Assembly (NCBI RefSeq): GCF_026339735.1
Contig: NZ_JAPEQG010000001.1
Coordinates: 8,493,001-8,557,000, forward strand
From: Streptomyces sp. NBC_01669
GTDB taxonomy: Bacteria; Actinomycetota; Actinomycetes; Streptomycetales; Streptomycetaceae
Direction: 5' to 3'
DNA length: 64,000 nt
Shown here: piece by piece, positions 18,901-27,493 of the stretch
Position numbering within the stretch: position 1 is the stretch's first letter
How the letters are laid out: every line of letters starts with the position of its first letter
Translations under genes and position numbers: made by a program
The notes under the pieces: model-generated
What the model was told of the DNA's origin: nothing
Databases searched by the model: none
What the model saw: only the letters and a program-made list of their open reading frames with translations

Positions 18901-19795
18901 ACGACGCGGCGCCCGTGCCGCCGACGATCGAGGCGACGTGCGTGCCGTGGCCGAAGTGATCGTCCGTGCTCGGGCTGCCGGAGAAGTCTTTCGCCTCCGC
19001 AATGCGACCGGCCAGGTCGGGGTGGCCCGCGTCGACACCGGTGTCCAGCACGGCCACCTTCACGCCCTGGCCCTCGTAGCCGGCCTTCCAAGCGGTGGGT
19101 GCGTTGATCTGCGCGGTGCTGCGGTCCAGCACGGCCTTCACCCTGCCGTCCAACGAGACCCGCGGAGCGACCGCGGCACGGGCGGCGTCCGACTTTCCGC
19201 CGGGGTTCAGCGTCTTCCAGAAGCGGCCCAGGTCGTCGTCGGCGACCCGCAGCGACCGCGCGTCGAGGCTCTCCAGCTTACGGGCGGGCGTTGCGGCCGC
19301 CTTGAACGCCACCAGCCGGTCAGCAGTGGCCGCGGCGGCCTTCGCCGCCTGCGAGCTGACCCTGGCCCCGATCCGTGACGGCTCCGAGGAGACGATCAGC
19401 GGAAGCATGGAGGCGTGGGCCTCGTCGTAGCCATCGGCGATCAGGGCCGTCACGTTGAACAGCCGACGGTCCAGTGTGCCGGCGGACACCAACGCCTCGG
19501 CGTCGAACGGCAGCACGGTCAGCGCCTTGTCGTCCCCCTCCAGCGTCCTGAAGGGGATGTGCTCGCGCCCGGGTCCGGGCTGCACCGACGCGGTGCGCCG
19601 TCCGCCGGGCAACCATGTCACGGTCACCCGGTCACCGGTCACCAGCCGTACGGTCGCGGAGCGAGCTCCCGGCACGGCGGCGGCTCGAGTGGTGGTCCCG
19701 GTGACAGCCGTCCGCGTCGTGGCGGCGGCCGGCAGGCCTCCGGTAACCAGCATCAATCCTGTCGATACAGCCGCCGTCAAGCGGATCCATCTCAT
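15965..19795 (-). CDS. secreted S8 family serine protease (subtilase)
   Basis: A 1276-residue exported subtilisin-like protease. Residues 1-25 are a signal peptide (ending PAAATT). A pro-region of about 200 residues follows, then the catalytic domain with the triad Asp in VAVLDTGVD (about 251), His in GHGTHVAS (about 282) and Ser in GTSMATPHVAG (about 460), plus the oxyanion Asn in AAGNAGPG. After it lie beta-rich Fn3-like regions and a protease-associated-like insert (GKLAVVRWDF...AAADAGAKALMLVVEDG, about 830-880). Such enzymes degrade extracellular protein. ATG 19795 follows GAAAGG. Half-sites resembling GCGACATGT lie 80-120 bp upstream. Confidence 0.85.
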   Translation of the reverse strand: MRWIRLTAAVSTGLMLVTGGLPAAATTRTAVTGTTTRAAAVPGARSATVRLVTGDRVTVTWLPGGRRTASVQPGPGREHIPFRTLEGDDKALTVLPFDAEALVSAGTLDRRLFNVTALIADGYDEAHASMLPLIVSSEPSRIGARVSSQAAKAAAATADRLVAFKAAATPARKLESLDARSLRVADDDLGRFWKTLNPGGKSDAARAAVAPRVSLDGRVKAVLDRSTAQINAPTAWKAGYEGQGVKVAVLDTGVDAGHPDLAGRIAEAKDFSGSPSTDDHFGHGTHVASIVGGTGAASSGTRRGVAPHADLLIGKVLGDDGYGSESSVIDGMEWAAAEHAKVVNMSLGSDADTDGTDPMSQAVNTLTASTDTLFVVAAGNAGPGPSTVGSPGAADAALTVGAVDRDDSLAPFSSRGPRQGDKAVKPDVTAPGVGIVAARASGTTMGDPVDANYTSASGTSMATPHVAGAAALLAQQHPDWGSQQLKDALISTSHTAPGTKVTEQGGGRIDLATAIGPVTATGSVTLTPLQAGGAGGQTATVRYTNTGDKPVTLSLAATLATDTGRALADGAVTLGSRTVQLAPGATAETPLHTDGANAVRGKYYGYVTATSADGTVLAHTTVALNVHAPVHKLTVVARDRDGKVIAGAAPVIWGADGFVNYTSMEPAVAEVEEGTYQLSFGTLDRAADGQELREVVNPEVKVTRDMSVTLNAADTTPVQIRTPRPAEQRGVLSYQTYRKIDGNGLIQGVMFFDIAKRIYVSPTAKVTDGDFEFSSRWQMVAPQLRAKVAGTSLSFSPYYVNASPAFSDKGARLTAVDAGKGTSAELRAANVRGKLAVVRWDFSDDRALAQAAADAGAKALMLVVEDGFYPWTRWTPTGDRMALPTMRAGTAEGTAVLKRAGERTTTVEFSGTVRSPYLYDVMQVAKGSVPKRLVYTVSERESAVVRSTYTRTGASSWASEQRFGWRPYQDTAWNQYTRYVPAGQERIEYVTGGDTLWKHVVHHNVIDVPDFPLAAGMHDDPRTYRPGQHATERWYGAVVRPSIPRGGHLPSVRNGDTLSVYVPEFNDSGTGHWSFAEADSFGGGVGTGVTAAAVSDTATAVLYRNGKRIAESDQGAWGNFEVPAGNAEYRMDLTTARTSDDWRFGTSTRTSWTFRSDTAAHTALLPMLQVDYTVPVDVRNAVGPQRRHTLGLNVRMQDGMAAPRGVTLKVETSYDDGRTWTPATTARKGSGFTATVEQPTQVHGDAYVTLRVTAKDAAGNTVRQTVDRAYLQRGTA

Positions 19796-19877
19796 CAGCG
19801 AAAGACCTTTCGTACAGCTGGGGGTCACAACCTGTCCGAAAGAATCGGCTGATGAAGCCGGACGTGTCACTGACCTC

Positions 19878-19915
19878 ACGTGTCGCACCTGCGACATGTC
19901 CCAACAGCGACACGT
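19878..19915. promoter_or_regulatory. three-half-site repeat upstream of the subtilase
   Basis: ACGTGTCGC-ACCT-GCGACATGT (19878-19899) is a near-perfect 9-bp inverted repeat, and a third half-site GCGACACGT follows at 19907-19915 in direct orientation, 16 bp after the second. The array lies 83 bp upstream of the subtilase start and is a good candidate for a regulator of extracellular protease expression. The binder is unknown. Confidence 0.5.
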
Positions 19916-20495
19916 CACGCCGGCCGTCCGCCGGATGTTCGCCGTCGGCCCAACGGCCCACGGCCCACGGCCAGGGACAGTTCTCGACGGGTCGTCCCAG
20001 GGCGATCGTCTCGGGCACGGCGACGGGCATGACCGGCGCCGGCTGCGGTAGCCAACGGTGCTCGAACTCGGCCTGCTCGATGGCCTCCTCGACGGGGTCA
20101 GACAGCCCGGCCGTAGCCGTCGGCTCACGGGGGAGTGCTCGTGGAAGCGCCGGATGTGCTCGGTCAGGTACGGCGAAAGATGAGGGGCGGACGCGTCCGC
20201 CCCTCGAACGGTTGCGTCAGCAAGGGTGCACCTGTGATCTCTGGGGTGCTGCTGAGCAGATCTTCGACGGCTGTTCCGACGACAGCTTCCGCCGGCCCTC
20301 GCCCGCGTCGCGGCGCAGTACCCGGACACGGACGTCGTGTACGAGATCGCTCCTTGAGGGGCACCGCCTGGCGGGCGCGACCTGACGATACGAATGCCGC
20401 CTGAACGACGGCCCGTCAGCTGAGCTGCCTCGGCAGCCCCCGGGGAGACCTGTACGGTCGAGACCGACCACGTTGCCGTCGTAGGAGATCACTGC
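19916..20495. other. gap with hairpin; no intact gene
   Basis: No intact gene is seen. On the minus strand, APHLSPYLTEHIRRFHEHSP near 20110-20170 resembles the C-terminus of a Tn3-type transposase, but only about 20 residues match, so it is weak. GAGGGGCGGA-CGCG-TCCGCCCCTC (20182-20205) is a perfect 24-bp palindrome, probably a terminator hairpin. A short tail reading LARVAAQYPDTDVVYEIAP ends at about 20357 on the plus strand and may be the end of a lost gene. Confidence 0.4.
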
Positions 20496-21458
20496 ATGCC
20501 TGCCACGTTCTCCTCGACCGCGGCCCGTGACCACGGAATGTTGGATGTCGGCGACGGAAACCTTGTGTACTGGGAGGAGCGCGGGAACCCGGACGGCAAG
20601 CCGGCGCTCATCGTGCACGGTGGCCCAGGCAGCGGGAGTCCGTCCGGAACCCCCAAGGCATTCGATCCGGAGCGCTACCGGATCATCCTGTTCGATCAGC
20701 GGGGCTGCGGACGCAGCACTCCGCATGCGAGCGATCCCGCCACAGACATGGGTCTCAACACCACAGAGCACCTGCTGTGCGACATGGAGCAGTTGCGCGC
20801 GTACCTGGGCGTTGAACGGTGGTTGGTCTTCGGCGGGTCGTGGGGGTCGGCGCTGTCGGTCGCCTACGCGGAACGTCATCCGGAACGAGTGTCGGAGATG
20901 GTGCTGCCGGCGTTCTGGACGATGGGCCGGTCGGAGGTCGACTGGCTGTACCGCGGCGGGGTCGCGCGACTCTTCCCCGAGCAGTGGGAGCGGTTCAGGG
21001 ACGGCGTGCCCGAGGGTGAGCGCGGCGATGACCTGGTCTCCGCCTATGGGAAGCTCCTGGACCACCCTGACCCGGGCGTGCGGGCGCAGGCGGCCCTCGG
21101 CTGGTCCGCCTGGGAGGACGCTGTTCTCTCCCTGGAGCCCAACGGCAAGCCGACTCCTTACAGCAACCGAGCGTCGGACGCGCTGGTGGCGTTCGCGCGG
21201 ATATGTGCCCATTACGCCGCCCATGACGGCTGGTTGGAGCACGGCGCGCTGCTGCGCGGCGCCGGGCGCCTGGCCGGGATCCCCGGCGTGATCATGCATG
21301 GCCGGCACGATCTGAGCTGTCCGCTTGTTACCGCCTGGGAATTCACCCGGGCCTGGCCGGCATCGGAACTGCTGGTCTTCGACGACGCCGGACACCAGGG
21401 CAGCGCTGCAATGAACGAGCAGGTGCGCCGCGTGCTGGAGAGATTTGCCGGGCGGTGA
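20496..21458 (+). CDS. pip: proline iminopeptidase (peptidase family S33)
   Basis: A 320-residue alpha/beta hydrolase that removes N-terminal proline from peptides in the cytoplasm. It has the oxyanion motif HGGPGSGSPS, the family motif FDQRGCGRS, the nucleophile elbow GGSWGS with Ser115, the acid in GRHDLSCP and the histidine in DAGHQGS, all in the expected order, and a helical cap that sets substrate specificity. Length and motifs match bacterial Pip. ATG 20496 follows GTAGGAGATC. It could work with the nearby secreted subtilase in peptide use (inference from position only). Confidence 0.88.
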   Translation: MPATFSSTAARDHGMLDVGDGNLVYWEERGNPDGKPALIVHGGPGSGSPSGTPKAFDPERYRIILFDQRGCGRSTPHASDPATDMGLNTTEHLLCDMEQLRAYLGVERWLVFGGSWGSALSVAYAERHPERVSEMVLPAFWTMGRSEVDWLYRGGVARLFPEQWERFRDGVPEGERGDDLVSAYGKLLDHPDPGVRAQAALGWSAWEDAVLSLEPNGKPTPYSNRASDALVAFARICAHYAAHDGWLEHGALLRGAGRLAGIPGVIMHGRHDLSCPLVTAWEFTRAWPASELLVFDDAGHQGSAAMNEQVRRVLERFAGR

Positions 21459-22054
21459 CGGCAGAGCGCGCAGTCGAGCGGTGTCGGTGCTGGTCGCCCC
21501 ACGGCAGAGGGCGATGCCGAGATCGCACGGCCGTGTCTGACGTCGGCAACTTCCGTCCCGAAGCCGGATGAACAACACGGGAGCCCGTGGGTGTTCTGCA
21601 GGGTTCTCGACAACGCAGGAGCGTGCATGTGGAAGGACGCTCCCCGTCGGGTGGCGCCTCGACGGGGTCGGCCGAGCGGCCGTCGAGGGGGGGAGCAGGG
21701 TCGGGCGGTACGTGTCGGCCGGGCGTCGGGTGCAGGAGCTGGTCGTCCCGAAGGGCGGCGGCCGCACCGACGGCTTCACCCCGTGAGCGGATGCATCTCC
21801 AGCCCTTGCCGCGCCGAGGCCGTCGTTCCCGTGCCCGTCCCGGCCTCCGTAGGCCCACGGAGAGACAGAACCGCTCGACGACGTCCCCTCTGCGTCTCCT
21901 TCCCGACGGCGGAACCCGCACGGGAATGATTCAAGCTTCAACTAAGTTTCCACGGTCAGGCGACGGGCTCATCGACTCCCCGCGTCTTGGAATACCTCAG
22001 GCGCCAGGCGTCTGAACCGCTGAACGAATGCTCGCGCAGTGAACGGAGAACGTG
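21459..22054. other. about 600 bp without a recognisable gene
   Basis: Several frames stay open because of base composition, but none gives a recognisable or well-started protein. No repeat or hairpin of note was found. The last 30 bases hold the ribosome binding site of the TPR gene. Confidence 0.4.
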
Positions 22055-22435
22055 ATGGCCGGTATACAGGGAGTGAGCTGGAGCGAGCGGCGGCAATATG
22101 CGAGCCGCCTCTTCGAATCCCAGCGTTACCGCGCGGCCTCCCGGGTTCTCACGGACCTGGTTGCCGCCGCGCCCCGCAACCTCGACCTGCGGATGCTTCT
22201 CGCCCATTCGTACTACTACACGGCGCAGCTCTCCCTGGCCGAGGCGGAGCTGCGTCACGTCCTGCGTGACGAGCCCGCCCACGCCTCTGCCCACCTCGCT
22301 CTCGCCCGCGTCCTGGAGCGCCGGCACCGCTGCTCCGAGGCGGCTCCGCACATGAGGATTGCGGACACGATGACCGCACGCGATCTTCTTGCCCTCAGGT
22401 ACCCCCACAGTGCATCCCCCCGACTGGCTGCTTGA
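22055..22435 (+). CDS. TPR-repeat protein
   Basis: A 126-residue protein built of tetratricopeptide-like helical pairs (YASRLFESQRYRAASRVLTDLVAAAPRNLDLR, then LLAHSYYYTAQLSLAEAELRHVLRDEPAHASAHLALARVL), each with the usual A8, Y11, A20, P32 positions. TPRs mediate protein contacts. The short length leaves only three repeats. ATG 22055 has GGAGAA just upstream. No partner can be inferred from the neighbours. Confidence 0.7.
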   Translation: MAGIQGVSWSERRQYASRLFESQRYRAASRVLTDLVAAAPRNLDLRMLLAHSYYYTAQLSLAEAELRHVLRDEPAHASAHLALARVLERRHRCSEAAPHMRIADTMTARDLLALRYPHSASPRLAA

Positions 22436-22846
22436 GGCCGCTCCCGGCCGTCGGCCGCCGGCTGTGCGCCGCCCGGGGGTGGCAGGCCGGTTATGCGCCG
22501 CTCAAGGCGCGTGGAAGCACCCCGGTCGGTTGTCTCCTCGAGTGGCCGTGGCCTGGCTGCGGGCCATCGTGGACAACGGCAGCGGGCTGCGCCTGGGGCC
22601 CATCGCGAGGTGGCCCGGCCGACGGGGTGGATCTGCAGTCGAGGGCACCCGGGGCCGGGAGCAGATCCTGGCCGGTCACGCACTGCGTGAAGGGACCTGG
22701 CACGCGAAGCGGGAACCGTCGCCGCCCTTTCGTGTGGCGGTCATGCTGCGGGGCTCCAGCAGGATCGCCTCCGGCGAGAAGATCGCATCGGGCGCGGAGG
22801 CACCTCCATGCGTGGACGGGGCCAACGATGCGATGTTTCCGCGTAG
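22436..22846. other. about 400 bp without a recognisable gene
   Basis: Frames are open on both strands, but no family, start signal or secondary-structure element stands out. Confidence 0.35.
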
Positions 22847-23254
22847 TCAGGCGTGGGGCCGGTGGCCCAGCGCCCGGACGATCTGCCCCGCGTTTTTGTA
22901 GCGCTCGTCCCCGGGCAGTTCACGCACCGCATCGACCAGAGTGTCCGGAGCATGCTCCTTCGACAAGGTCTGCACGAGTGACGAACGATTGCCCGGGAAG
23001 GCCGTGCGATTGAGGTGGCGCGCCAGATCGGACCTCAGGGCTTCGGCCGCCTTCTCGGCACGCATCCGGTCCCTTTCCTCGCCGGGCGGGGGCACGGGGC
23101 CGCCCGCGTCCACTCGCACGTCGTCGTCGGCTGCCGGCTCGGGATCGTAGGTCTCCTCGGCATGGGTGGAGTGGCCGGACCTCAGGTAGCCCTGCAGTTC
23201 GTGCTTCCTCGCATCGTCCTTGTACGGGCTGACCTGGTTGCTTCCTCGCTCCAT
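22847..23254 (-). CDS. DUF2795-like small acidic protein
   Basis: A 135-residue charged protein. The first half (SPYKDDARKHELQGYLRSGHSTHAEE) and the Pro/Asp-rich linker (DPEPAADDD) match the layout of a common actinobacterial family. Its C-terminal about 60 residues (LARHLNRTAFPGNRSSLVQTLSKEHAPDTLVDAVRELP) resemble a DUF2795 domain. Function unknown. ATG 23254 follows AGAAGGTG. It lies downstream of a second small, broken gene on the same strand. Confidence 0.65.
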   Translation of the reverse strand: MERGSNQVSPYKDDARKHELQGYLRSGHSTHAEETYDPEPAADDDVRVDAGGPVPPPGEERDRMRAEKAAEALRSDLARHLNRTAFPGNRSSLVQTLSKEHAPDTLVDAVRELPGDERYKNAGQIVRALGHRPHA

Positions 23255-23396
23255 GGTGGAACACCTTCTCTGTGTGCGGTGATGCTGCCGGACGGTCAGC
23301 CGACGGACAGGGCTTCGAGCAGGTCCCCAGCGGCCGGATCGGGCAGCGCCCGGGCGGGCCGGGCCTGTGGTTCACGAGCGGCCGGTGGCCGCTTCC

Positions 23397-23644
23397 TCAA
23401 CCATCGAGGTGTCGACACACCAGCCGACGCGCCTCACCGACCGCCTCTTCCGGACGGTCCACGACGTGCTCCTGCACGCTGCTCCGGTCCTGCGTGTACT
23501 GCTGACGGGCAGTCGAGGCCAGCGGCTTCGGATCGAGGTCGTCGTGCCGTTCTTCGTGGGCGGCAGATCGCGCTCTGCCGCCCCCTTGCGCAGGCTCGGC
23601 GCCTCGTCGTCTGAGGGCTGGGATGGCTTCGGCTTCCTGGTCAT
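23397..23644 (-). pseudogene. frameshifted small charged protein
   Basis: ATG 23644 opens a frame with RKPKPSQPSDDEAPSLRKGAAERDLPPTKN. The homologous-looking continuation DDLDPKPLASTARQQYTQDRSSVQEHVVDRP then lies in the next frame and ends near 23397. One missing base around 23553 explains the break. The joined product would be about 83 residues, hydrophilic, of a type I associate with small Streptomyces proteins of unknown role. Could also be a sequencing error. Confidence 0.45.
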
Positions 23645-24031
23645 GTCCTGACCTCGCTGTCCAGACTTCGTGCTCAGGCGGCTCTCTGCACACCTTTCGA
23701 GGGTAGTCGAAATCACCCATCTGCGCGTATGAGGGCACTCGGGGTACTTTGCGCCCCTTCCCCGTCGGCTGCCGCCGGGTTGAGCCGCTGCCGCCCCTGG
23801 TCGGGAAGGGCCGCCTTCGTGGATTGGCCCGCCACCGGCGTTGTGGCTCTGAGATCACCGGCGGCTCTCGGCCGCTCCGGTTGCTGCCCATGAGGAACCC
23901 CACCCAGAAGGGGAACACGGCCCGACAGCCGAGAGGGCCTCCTGGTCCGCAAAGGGTCCACAGGCCCCCGCCCATGGACGGTGGACACGAACCGACCCCG
24001 TCGTGGACGTCAGGTCGTAGGATGGTCGTCC

Positions 24032-24163
24032 ATGGGAGACGCTCCGCACGAGGTCAACGCATGGCGCCAGGGGCGCAACCCGCAGCGCCGGAAAGTCGGG
24101 GTGCTCGGCTGGGCCTTGCTGGTCCTGCTCGTAGTCGCGCTGTTCACTCTGGTGCCGCGCTGA
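24032..24163 (+). CDS. 43-residue single-helix membrane protein
   Basis: A very short protein with a charged N-terminus (GDAPHEVNAWRQGRNPQRRKV) and one hydrophobic helix (GVLGWALLVLLVVALFTLV) near the C-terminus. The layout is that of tail-anchored small membrane proteins. ATG 24032 has a weak GTAGGA upstream. Function unknown. The preceding 23645-24031 stretch shows no gene. Confidence 0.45.
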   Translation: MGDAPHEVNAWRQGRNPQRRKVGVLGWALLVLLVVALFTLVPR

Positions 24164-24262
24164 CTCATGACCCCGCGACGAGGCCGGCCCAGCACACCGA
24201 GGCCCACCTCACCTGAGGCACGATCATATGGGGCGTTTCGCTCCGGCGCCCTGTGAACAACA

Positions 24263-24284
24263 GTTCCCCGGGCATTCACGATGC
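24263..24284 (+). promoter_or_regulatory. possible PHO box
   Basis: GTTCCCCGGGC followed directly by ATTCACGATGC gives two 11-bp direct-repeat units resembling the Streptomyces PhoP site (GTTCACC-type), about 80 bp upstream of the glycerophosphodiesterase. PhoP control of such genes is known in the genus, but the match here is imperfect. Confidence 0.3.
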
Positions 24285-24365
24285 CCTCATGTCTGGGCTT
24301 CGTACGGGCTGGAACCGCGGCTTAGCGTCACAGGGACCAGTTCGTCCGATGTACATGAGGTTCAT

Positions 24366-25442
24366 ATGTCCCTCCGGCACGCAGTCGCCGCGCTGGCCGT
24401 CGTACCCGCGCTCGTGGTACCCGCGACGGCCCACGCGGCCACGAATGACAATGGCCACGTCCCGCCCCAGCAGACCCACTTCGACCTCCAGGCTCACCGC
24501 GGCGGCATCGGCATGACCACCGAGGAGTCCCTGGAGGGCTTCGCCAAGGCCCTGCGCCTCGGAGTGACCACCTTGGAGTTGGACACCCAGATCACCAAGG
24601 ACCAGAAGGTCGTCGTCAACCATGACCGGCAGGTCAGCGCCCAGAAGTGCAAGGACACCGGGCCGGTGACGCCGGGCGACCCGATGTACCCGTACGTCGG
24701 GAAGTACATCAAGGACCTGACGCTGGCCCAGATCAAGACCATGGACTGTGGCTACCAGCAGCTGCCCGGCTTCCCCGAGCAGGAGCAGATCAAGGGCTTC
24801 CGGATGGTGGAGCTCAAGGACGTCCTCAACCTCGTCAAGAGTTACAACGCCAAGCAGGTCAAGCTCAACATCGAGACCAAGGTCGAGGCGGGCGCGCCGG
24901 AGCAGACTGCGCCGCGCGAGCTGTTCGTCCGCCGCGTCCACGAGGAGATCCACCGCTCGGGGATCGAGCGGCAGGTCACCATCCAGTCCTTCGACTGGGG
25001 CGCGCTGAAGGAGATGCACAAGATCGCGCCGTCCTATCCGCTGGTGGCGCTGACCAACTACGACTTCCTTCAGGTCGGCAAGCCCGGAGCCTCCCCGTGG
25101 CTGGGCGGCATCGACGCCGACGACTACGACGGCGACTTCGTCAAGGCCGCTTCCGCTGTCCCTGGTGTCACCGCGCTCTCCCCCAATTACGGCTTCCCGC
25201 AGAACGGCACCGTCGCGGACCCGAACTTCCGCTTCTACCCCGACGAGAAGATGATCTCCGAGGCCCACGCCCGCGGCCTGAAGGTCATCCCGTGGACCTG
25301 TGACGACAAGGCCACGGTCGAGGCGCTGATGGACATGGGCGTCGACGGCATCATCACCAACTACCCCAACCACGTACGGGAGATCATGGCCGAGCGCGGC
25401 ATGCGCCTGCCCAAGGCCTACCCCGCGCCACACGATCACTGA
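24366..25442 (+). CDS. glpQ: secreted glycerophosphodiester phosphodiesterase
   Basis: A 358-residue exported enzyme that cleaves glycerophosphodiesters to sn-glycerol 3-phosphate and an alcohol. Residues 1-25 are a signal peptide ending TAHA-A. The GDPD signature is clear: QAHRGGIGMTTEESLEGFAKALRLGVTTLELDTQITKD holds the catalytic His, the ENT-like segment (here EES) and the metal-binding ELD, followed by VVNHD, where the second His sits. The rest follows the TIM-barrel (KLNIETKV, IQSFDW, VIPWTCDD, GIITNYP). ATG 24366 follows GAGG. It probably supplies phosphate or glycerol from teichoic acid or lipid debris. Confidence 0.9.
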   Translation: MSLRHAVAALAVVPALVVPATAHAATNDNGHVPPQQTHFDLQAHRGGIGMTTEESLEGFAKALRLGVTTLELDTQITKDQKVVVNHDRQVSAQKCKDTGPVTPGDPMYPYVGKYIKDLTLAQIKTMDCGYQQLPGFPEQEQIKGFRMVELKDVLNLVKSYNAKQVKLNIETKVEAGAPEQTAPRELFVRRVHEEIHRSGIERQVTIQSFDWGALKEMHKIAPSYPLVALTNYDFLQVGKPGASPWLGGIDADDYDGDFVKAASAVPGVTALSPNYGFPQNGTVADPNFRFYPDEKMISEAHARGLKVIPWTCDDKATVEALMDMGVDGIITNYPNHVREIMAERGMRLPKAYPAPHDH

Positions 25443-25462
25443 CGAGTGCCGGCACGCCACAG

Positions 25463-25505
25463 GCGCATACGTCCCCGGAGCAGCGTTTGCTCCGGGGGCG
25501 TACGC
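25463..25505 (+). terminator. hairpin terminator after glpQ
   Basis: The segment around ATACGTCCCCGGAGCA (25467-25482) pairs with TGCTCCGGGGGCGTA (25488-25502) over about 18 bp with a GCGTT loop, 20 bp after the stop codon. Confidence 0.75.
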
Positions 25506-25858
25506 CGTTATGGGGGCGCGCGCCGTTACAGGGAGGTGGCGCCACTGCTCAGCACAGGGGGGTCACCACGTTCTGCGCCGGGACCGCGCCCCGACAAGCC
25601 AAGTTTGCGGCAGGTGCGTCCCAGTTCGGCCTGGTCTCGCCCTCACGATTAGGTCCCCCACAGACGGCCGAGCCGGGGAAGCAGGGCATTCGACGGTCCT
25701 CGACCTTTGGCCATGGCACCCGTCAGGGCGGCCAAGAGGAAGATGCCCCTCGGCCTCAGGCTTCAGGAAACCGACTGGTCCCACGGCGCCCTCCTGAGTC
25801 CCGCCCGGTCACCGCTCGGTTCATCGTTCAGGTGTCAGGGCCCTGTGCGTACCGGGCC
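25506..25858. other. about 350 bp without a recognisable gene
   Basis: No family is recognised in any frame, and no repeat was noticed. It separates the convergent glpQ and LLM oxidoreductase genes. Confidence 0.35.
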
Positions 25859-26878
25859 TCAGGAGCCGGGCCGCCAGCCCAGGGCCGGCCCGAGAACGGT
25901 GGAGATGTCGGTGAGGATCTGGACGTAGTCGTCGTGGTCGAAGGTGAACGGCAGAGCGAACGCGACCTCGTCGACCTCCCGGAAGGCGGCGTCCGCGTAG
26001 AGCCTTTCGGCGATCTCGGCGGAGGGCCCGACGAGATCGGGCGCGAACATCATGCGCGCCGGTCCCTGCGGCTGGGCGGTACGCGGCAGTCGCGTGCGGG
26101 CGTACTCCTCGTACTTCGCGCGCTGCTCCGGCGAGGCGGAATCGGTCGGAATGACGACGAGCCCCTGCGAGACCCGGGCGAGGTCGCCGTCGGGGTGATG
26201 GGCGCGGAACGTCCGGATGTGCGAGAGCTGGATCTCGCCGAAGTCCTCGGACTTCTCCGCCTTCACGACGCTGCTGGTGAGGAAGTTCATGCCGTGCGCA
26301 CCCGCCCACTCGGCCGACCGCAGGCTGGCGCCGCCGTACCACATACGGCTGCCCAGGCCGGCGGACTGAGGCTGGACGCGGTCGGAGAACACCTCGAAGC
26401 CCTCGACGCCGCTGAAGTCGGTCGCGGGTACGCCGCGCACGAAGTCCAGCAGCCGCCGGACCCGCTCGTAGCTGAAGTCCTCGGCATCGGCGGTGTCGGG
26501 GTAGAGCGCCTCCCGCACCTTGGCGAAGTGCATCGGCGGACCCACGCTGACCCCCGGATTGAGGCGGCCCCCGGACAGGATGTCGACCGTCGCCAGATCC
26601 TCGGCCAGACGCAGGGGGTTCTCCCAGCCCAGCGGAATGACCGCGGTGCCCAGCTGGATACGACTGGTGCGCTGGGAGGCCGCTGCCAGCAGGGCGACGG
26701 GGGAGGAGATGCCGTACTGCAGATGCCGGTGCCGCACCCACGCACTGTCGAAGCCCAGCCGCTCACCCAGCTCGATGATCTCCAGCGTCGACTCGTGCCC
26801 GCGACGGGGCTCAGCGGCGTCGAACAATCCGATGGTCAGGAACCCCAACTTCCGCAACGGTTCAGAGATCGGCGGCAC
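25859..26878 (-). CDS. LLM-class flavin-dependent oxidoreductase
   Basis: A 339-residue luciferase-like monooxygenase or reductase, using FMN or F420. Family landmarks are LGFLTIGLFDAA, a long ELGERLGFDSAWVRHRHLQ, RTSRIQLGTAVIPLGWENPLRLAEDLATVDILSGGRLNPGVSVG (the diagnostic SGGRxxxGVxxG segment), and a C-terminal TIM-barrel closing helix. GTG 26878 is chosen because GGAGGG lies nine bases upstream. The substrate cannot be told from sequence. The next genes on this strand, upstream, are a broken regulator domain and an isochorismatase-like hydrolase. Confidence 0.85.
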   Translation of the reverse strand: MPPISEPLRKLGFLTIGLFDAAEPRRGHESTLEIIELGERLGFDSAWVRHRHLQYGISSPVALLAAASQRTSRIQLGTAVIPLGWENPLRLAEDLATVDILSGGRLNPGVSVGPPMHFAKVREALYPDTADAEDFSYERVRRLLDFVRGVPATDFSGVEGFEVFSDRVQPQSAGLGSRMWYGGASLRSAEWAGAHGMNFLTSSVVKAEKSEDFGEIQLSHIRTFRAHHPDGDLARVSQGLVVIPTDSASPEQRAKYEEYARTRLPRTAQPQGPARMMFAPDLVGPSAEIAERLYADAAFREVDEVAFALPFTFDHDDYVQILTDISTVLGPALGWRPGS

Positions 26879-27083
26879 AGGGTCCCTCCATCGTCCACGG
26901 CAGGCGCGAATCACCCACGGGTACGACAACGTCGGTGCGGGAACGGGCATTCCGAGTCGGGCGGCGTCTTGGCCTTTCCCGTGCGAACTCGGGGCGACCG
27001 GCCCGGTAGCCGCGCATGTACGTGGCCGCGCCCGACGGTCGGGTACCCGGTCCTTTCGGTTGCCGCTGCGGTGCGCTCGGCGA

Positions 27084-27493
27084 TCACTTCTCCCAGGGCA
27101 TCTTCAGCCGGTCCAGCAGCGGCGCCGCCCAGGACGGGAAGGCCGCGGGGTGGGACAGCGCGGGGCGTGGGAGGTGGCGGGCGAGCTGGGCGGGACGCCA
27201 CCGGCCGCCCAGATGCCGGCCGGAACGGGGAGGACAGTCGTGCCACCGGTGGCAGCCTCTGGCGTGATCACCCCTTGGTAGTAGTCGAGTTCGGTGCCTT
27301 CGGCGCGACGCGGGTCCAAGTCGTCGCAGACCGCGACGATGCCCAGTGGCTCCTGGTCCGACAACTTCTCCAGGCGCTCCAGGGTCTGCGGTTCGATCCC
27401 GCGGACGAAGTCGATGCCCGCCAGGTTCGACCCCGCGTGCACCAGTGGCACTCGGGCCTTGAGGCCGGCGACGGTGAAGGCCGGCGCCTCGTC
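27084..27493 (-). pseudogene. broken AraC-effector/GyrI-like domain protein
   Basis: The minus strand reads APAFTVAGLKARVPLVHAG, then FVRGIEPQTLERLEKLSD, AVCDDLDPRRAEGTELDYYQGVITPE and TVLPVPAGIWAA, which is the order of a GyrI-like small-molecule binding domain as found in AraC-type effector proteins. There is no start codon before the domain, and after PAGIWAA the frame is lost. About 30 residues of the normal C-terminus are missing. The upstream DNA-binding part is absent. Confidence 0.5.

Noticed and set aside
15869..19378. Very long plus-strand open frames over the subtilase
   Set aside because: Shadow frames caused by high G+C; the minus strand holds a complete protease with all catalytic motifs.
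19965..20200. Tn3-type transposase
   Set aside because: Only about 20 residues (LSPYLTEHIRRF region) match; no second piece could be found in order.
21459..22054. Possible genes in the open frames after pip
   Set aside because: No start signal, family, or consistent composition in any frame.
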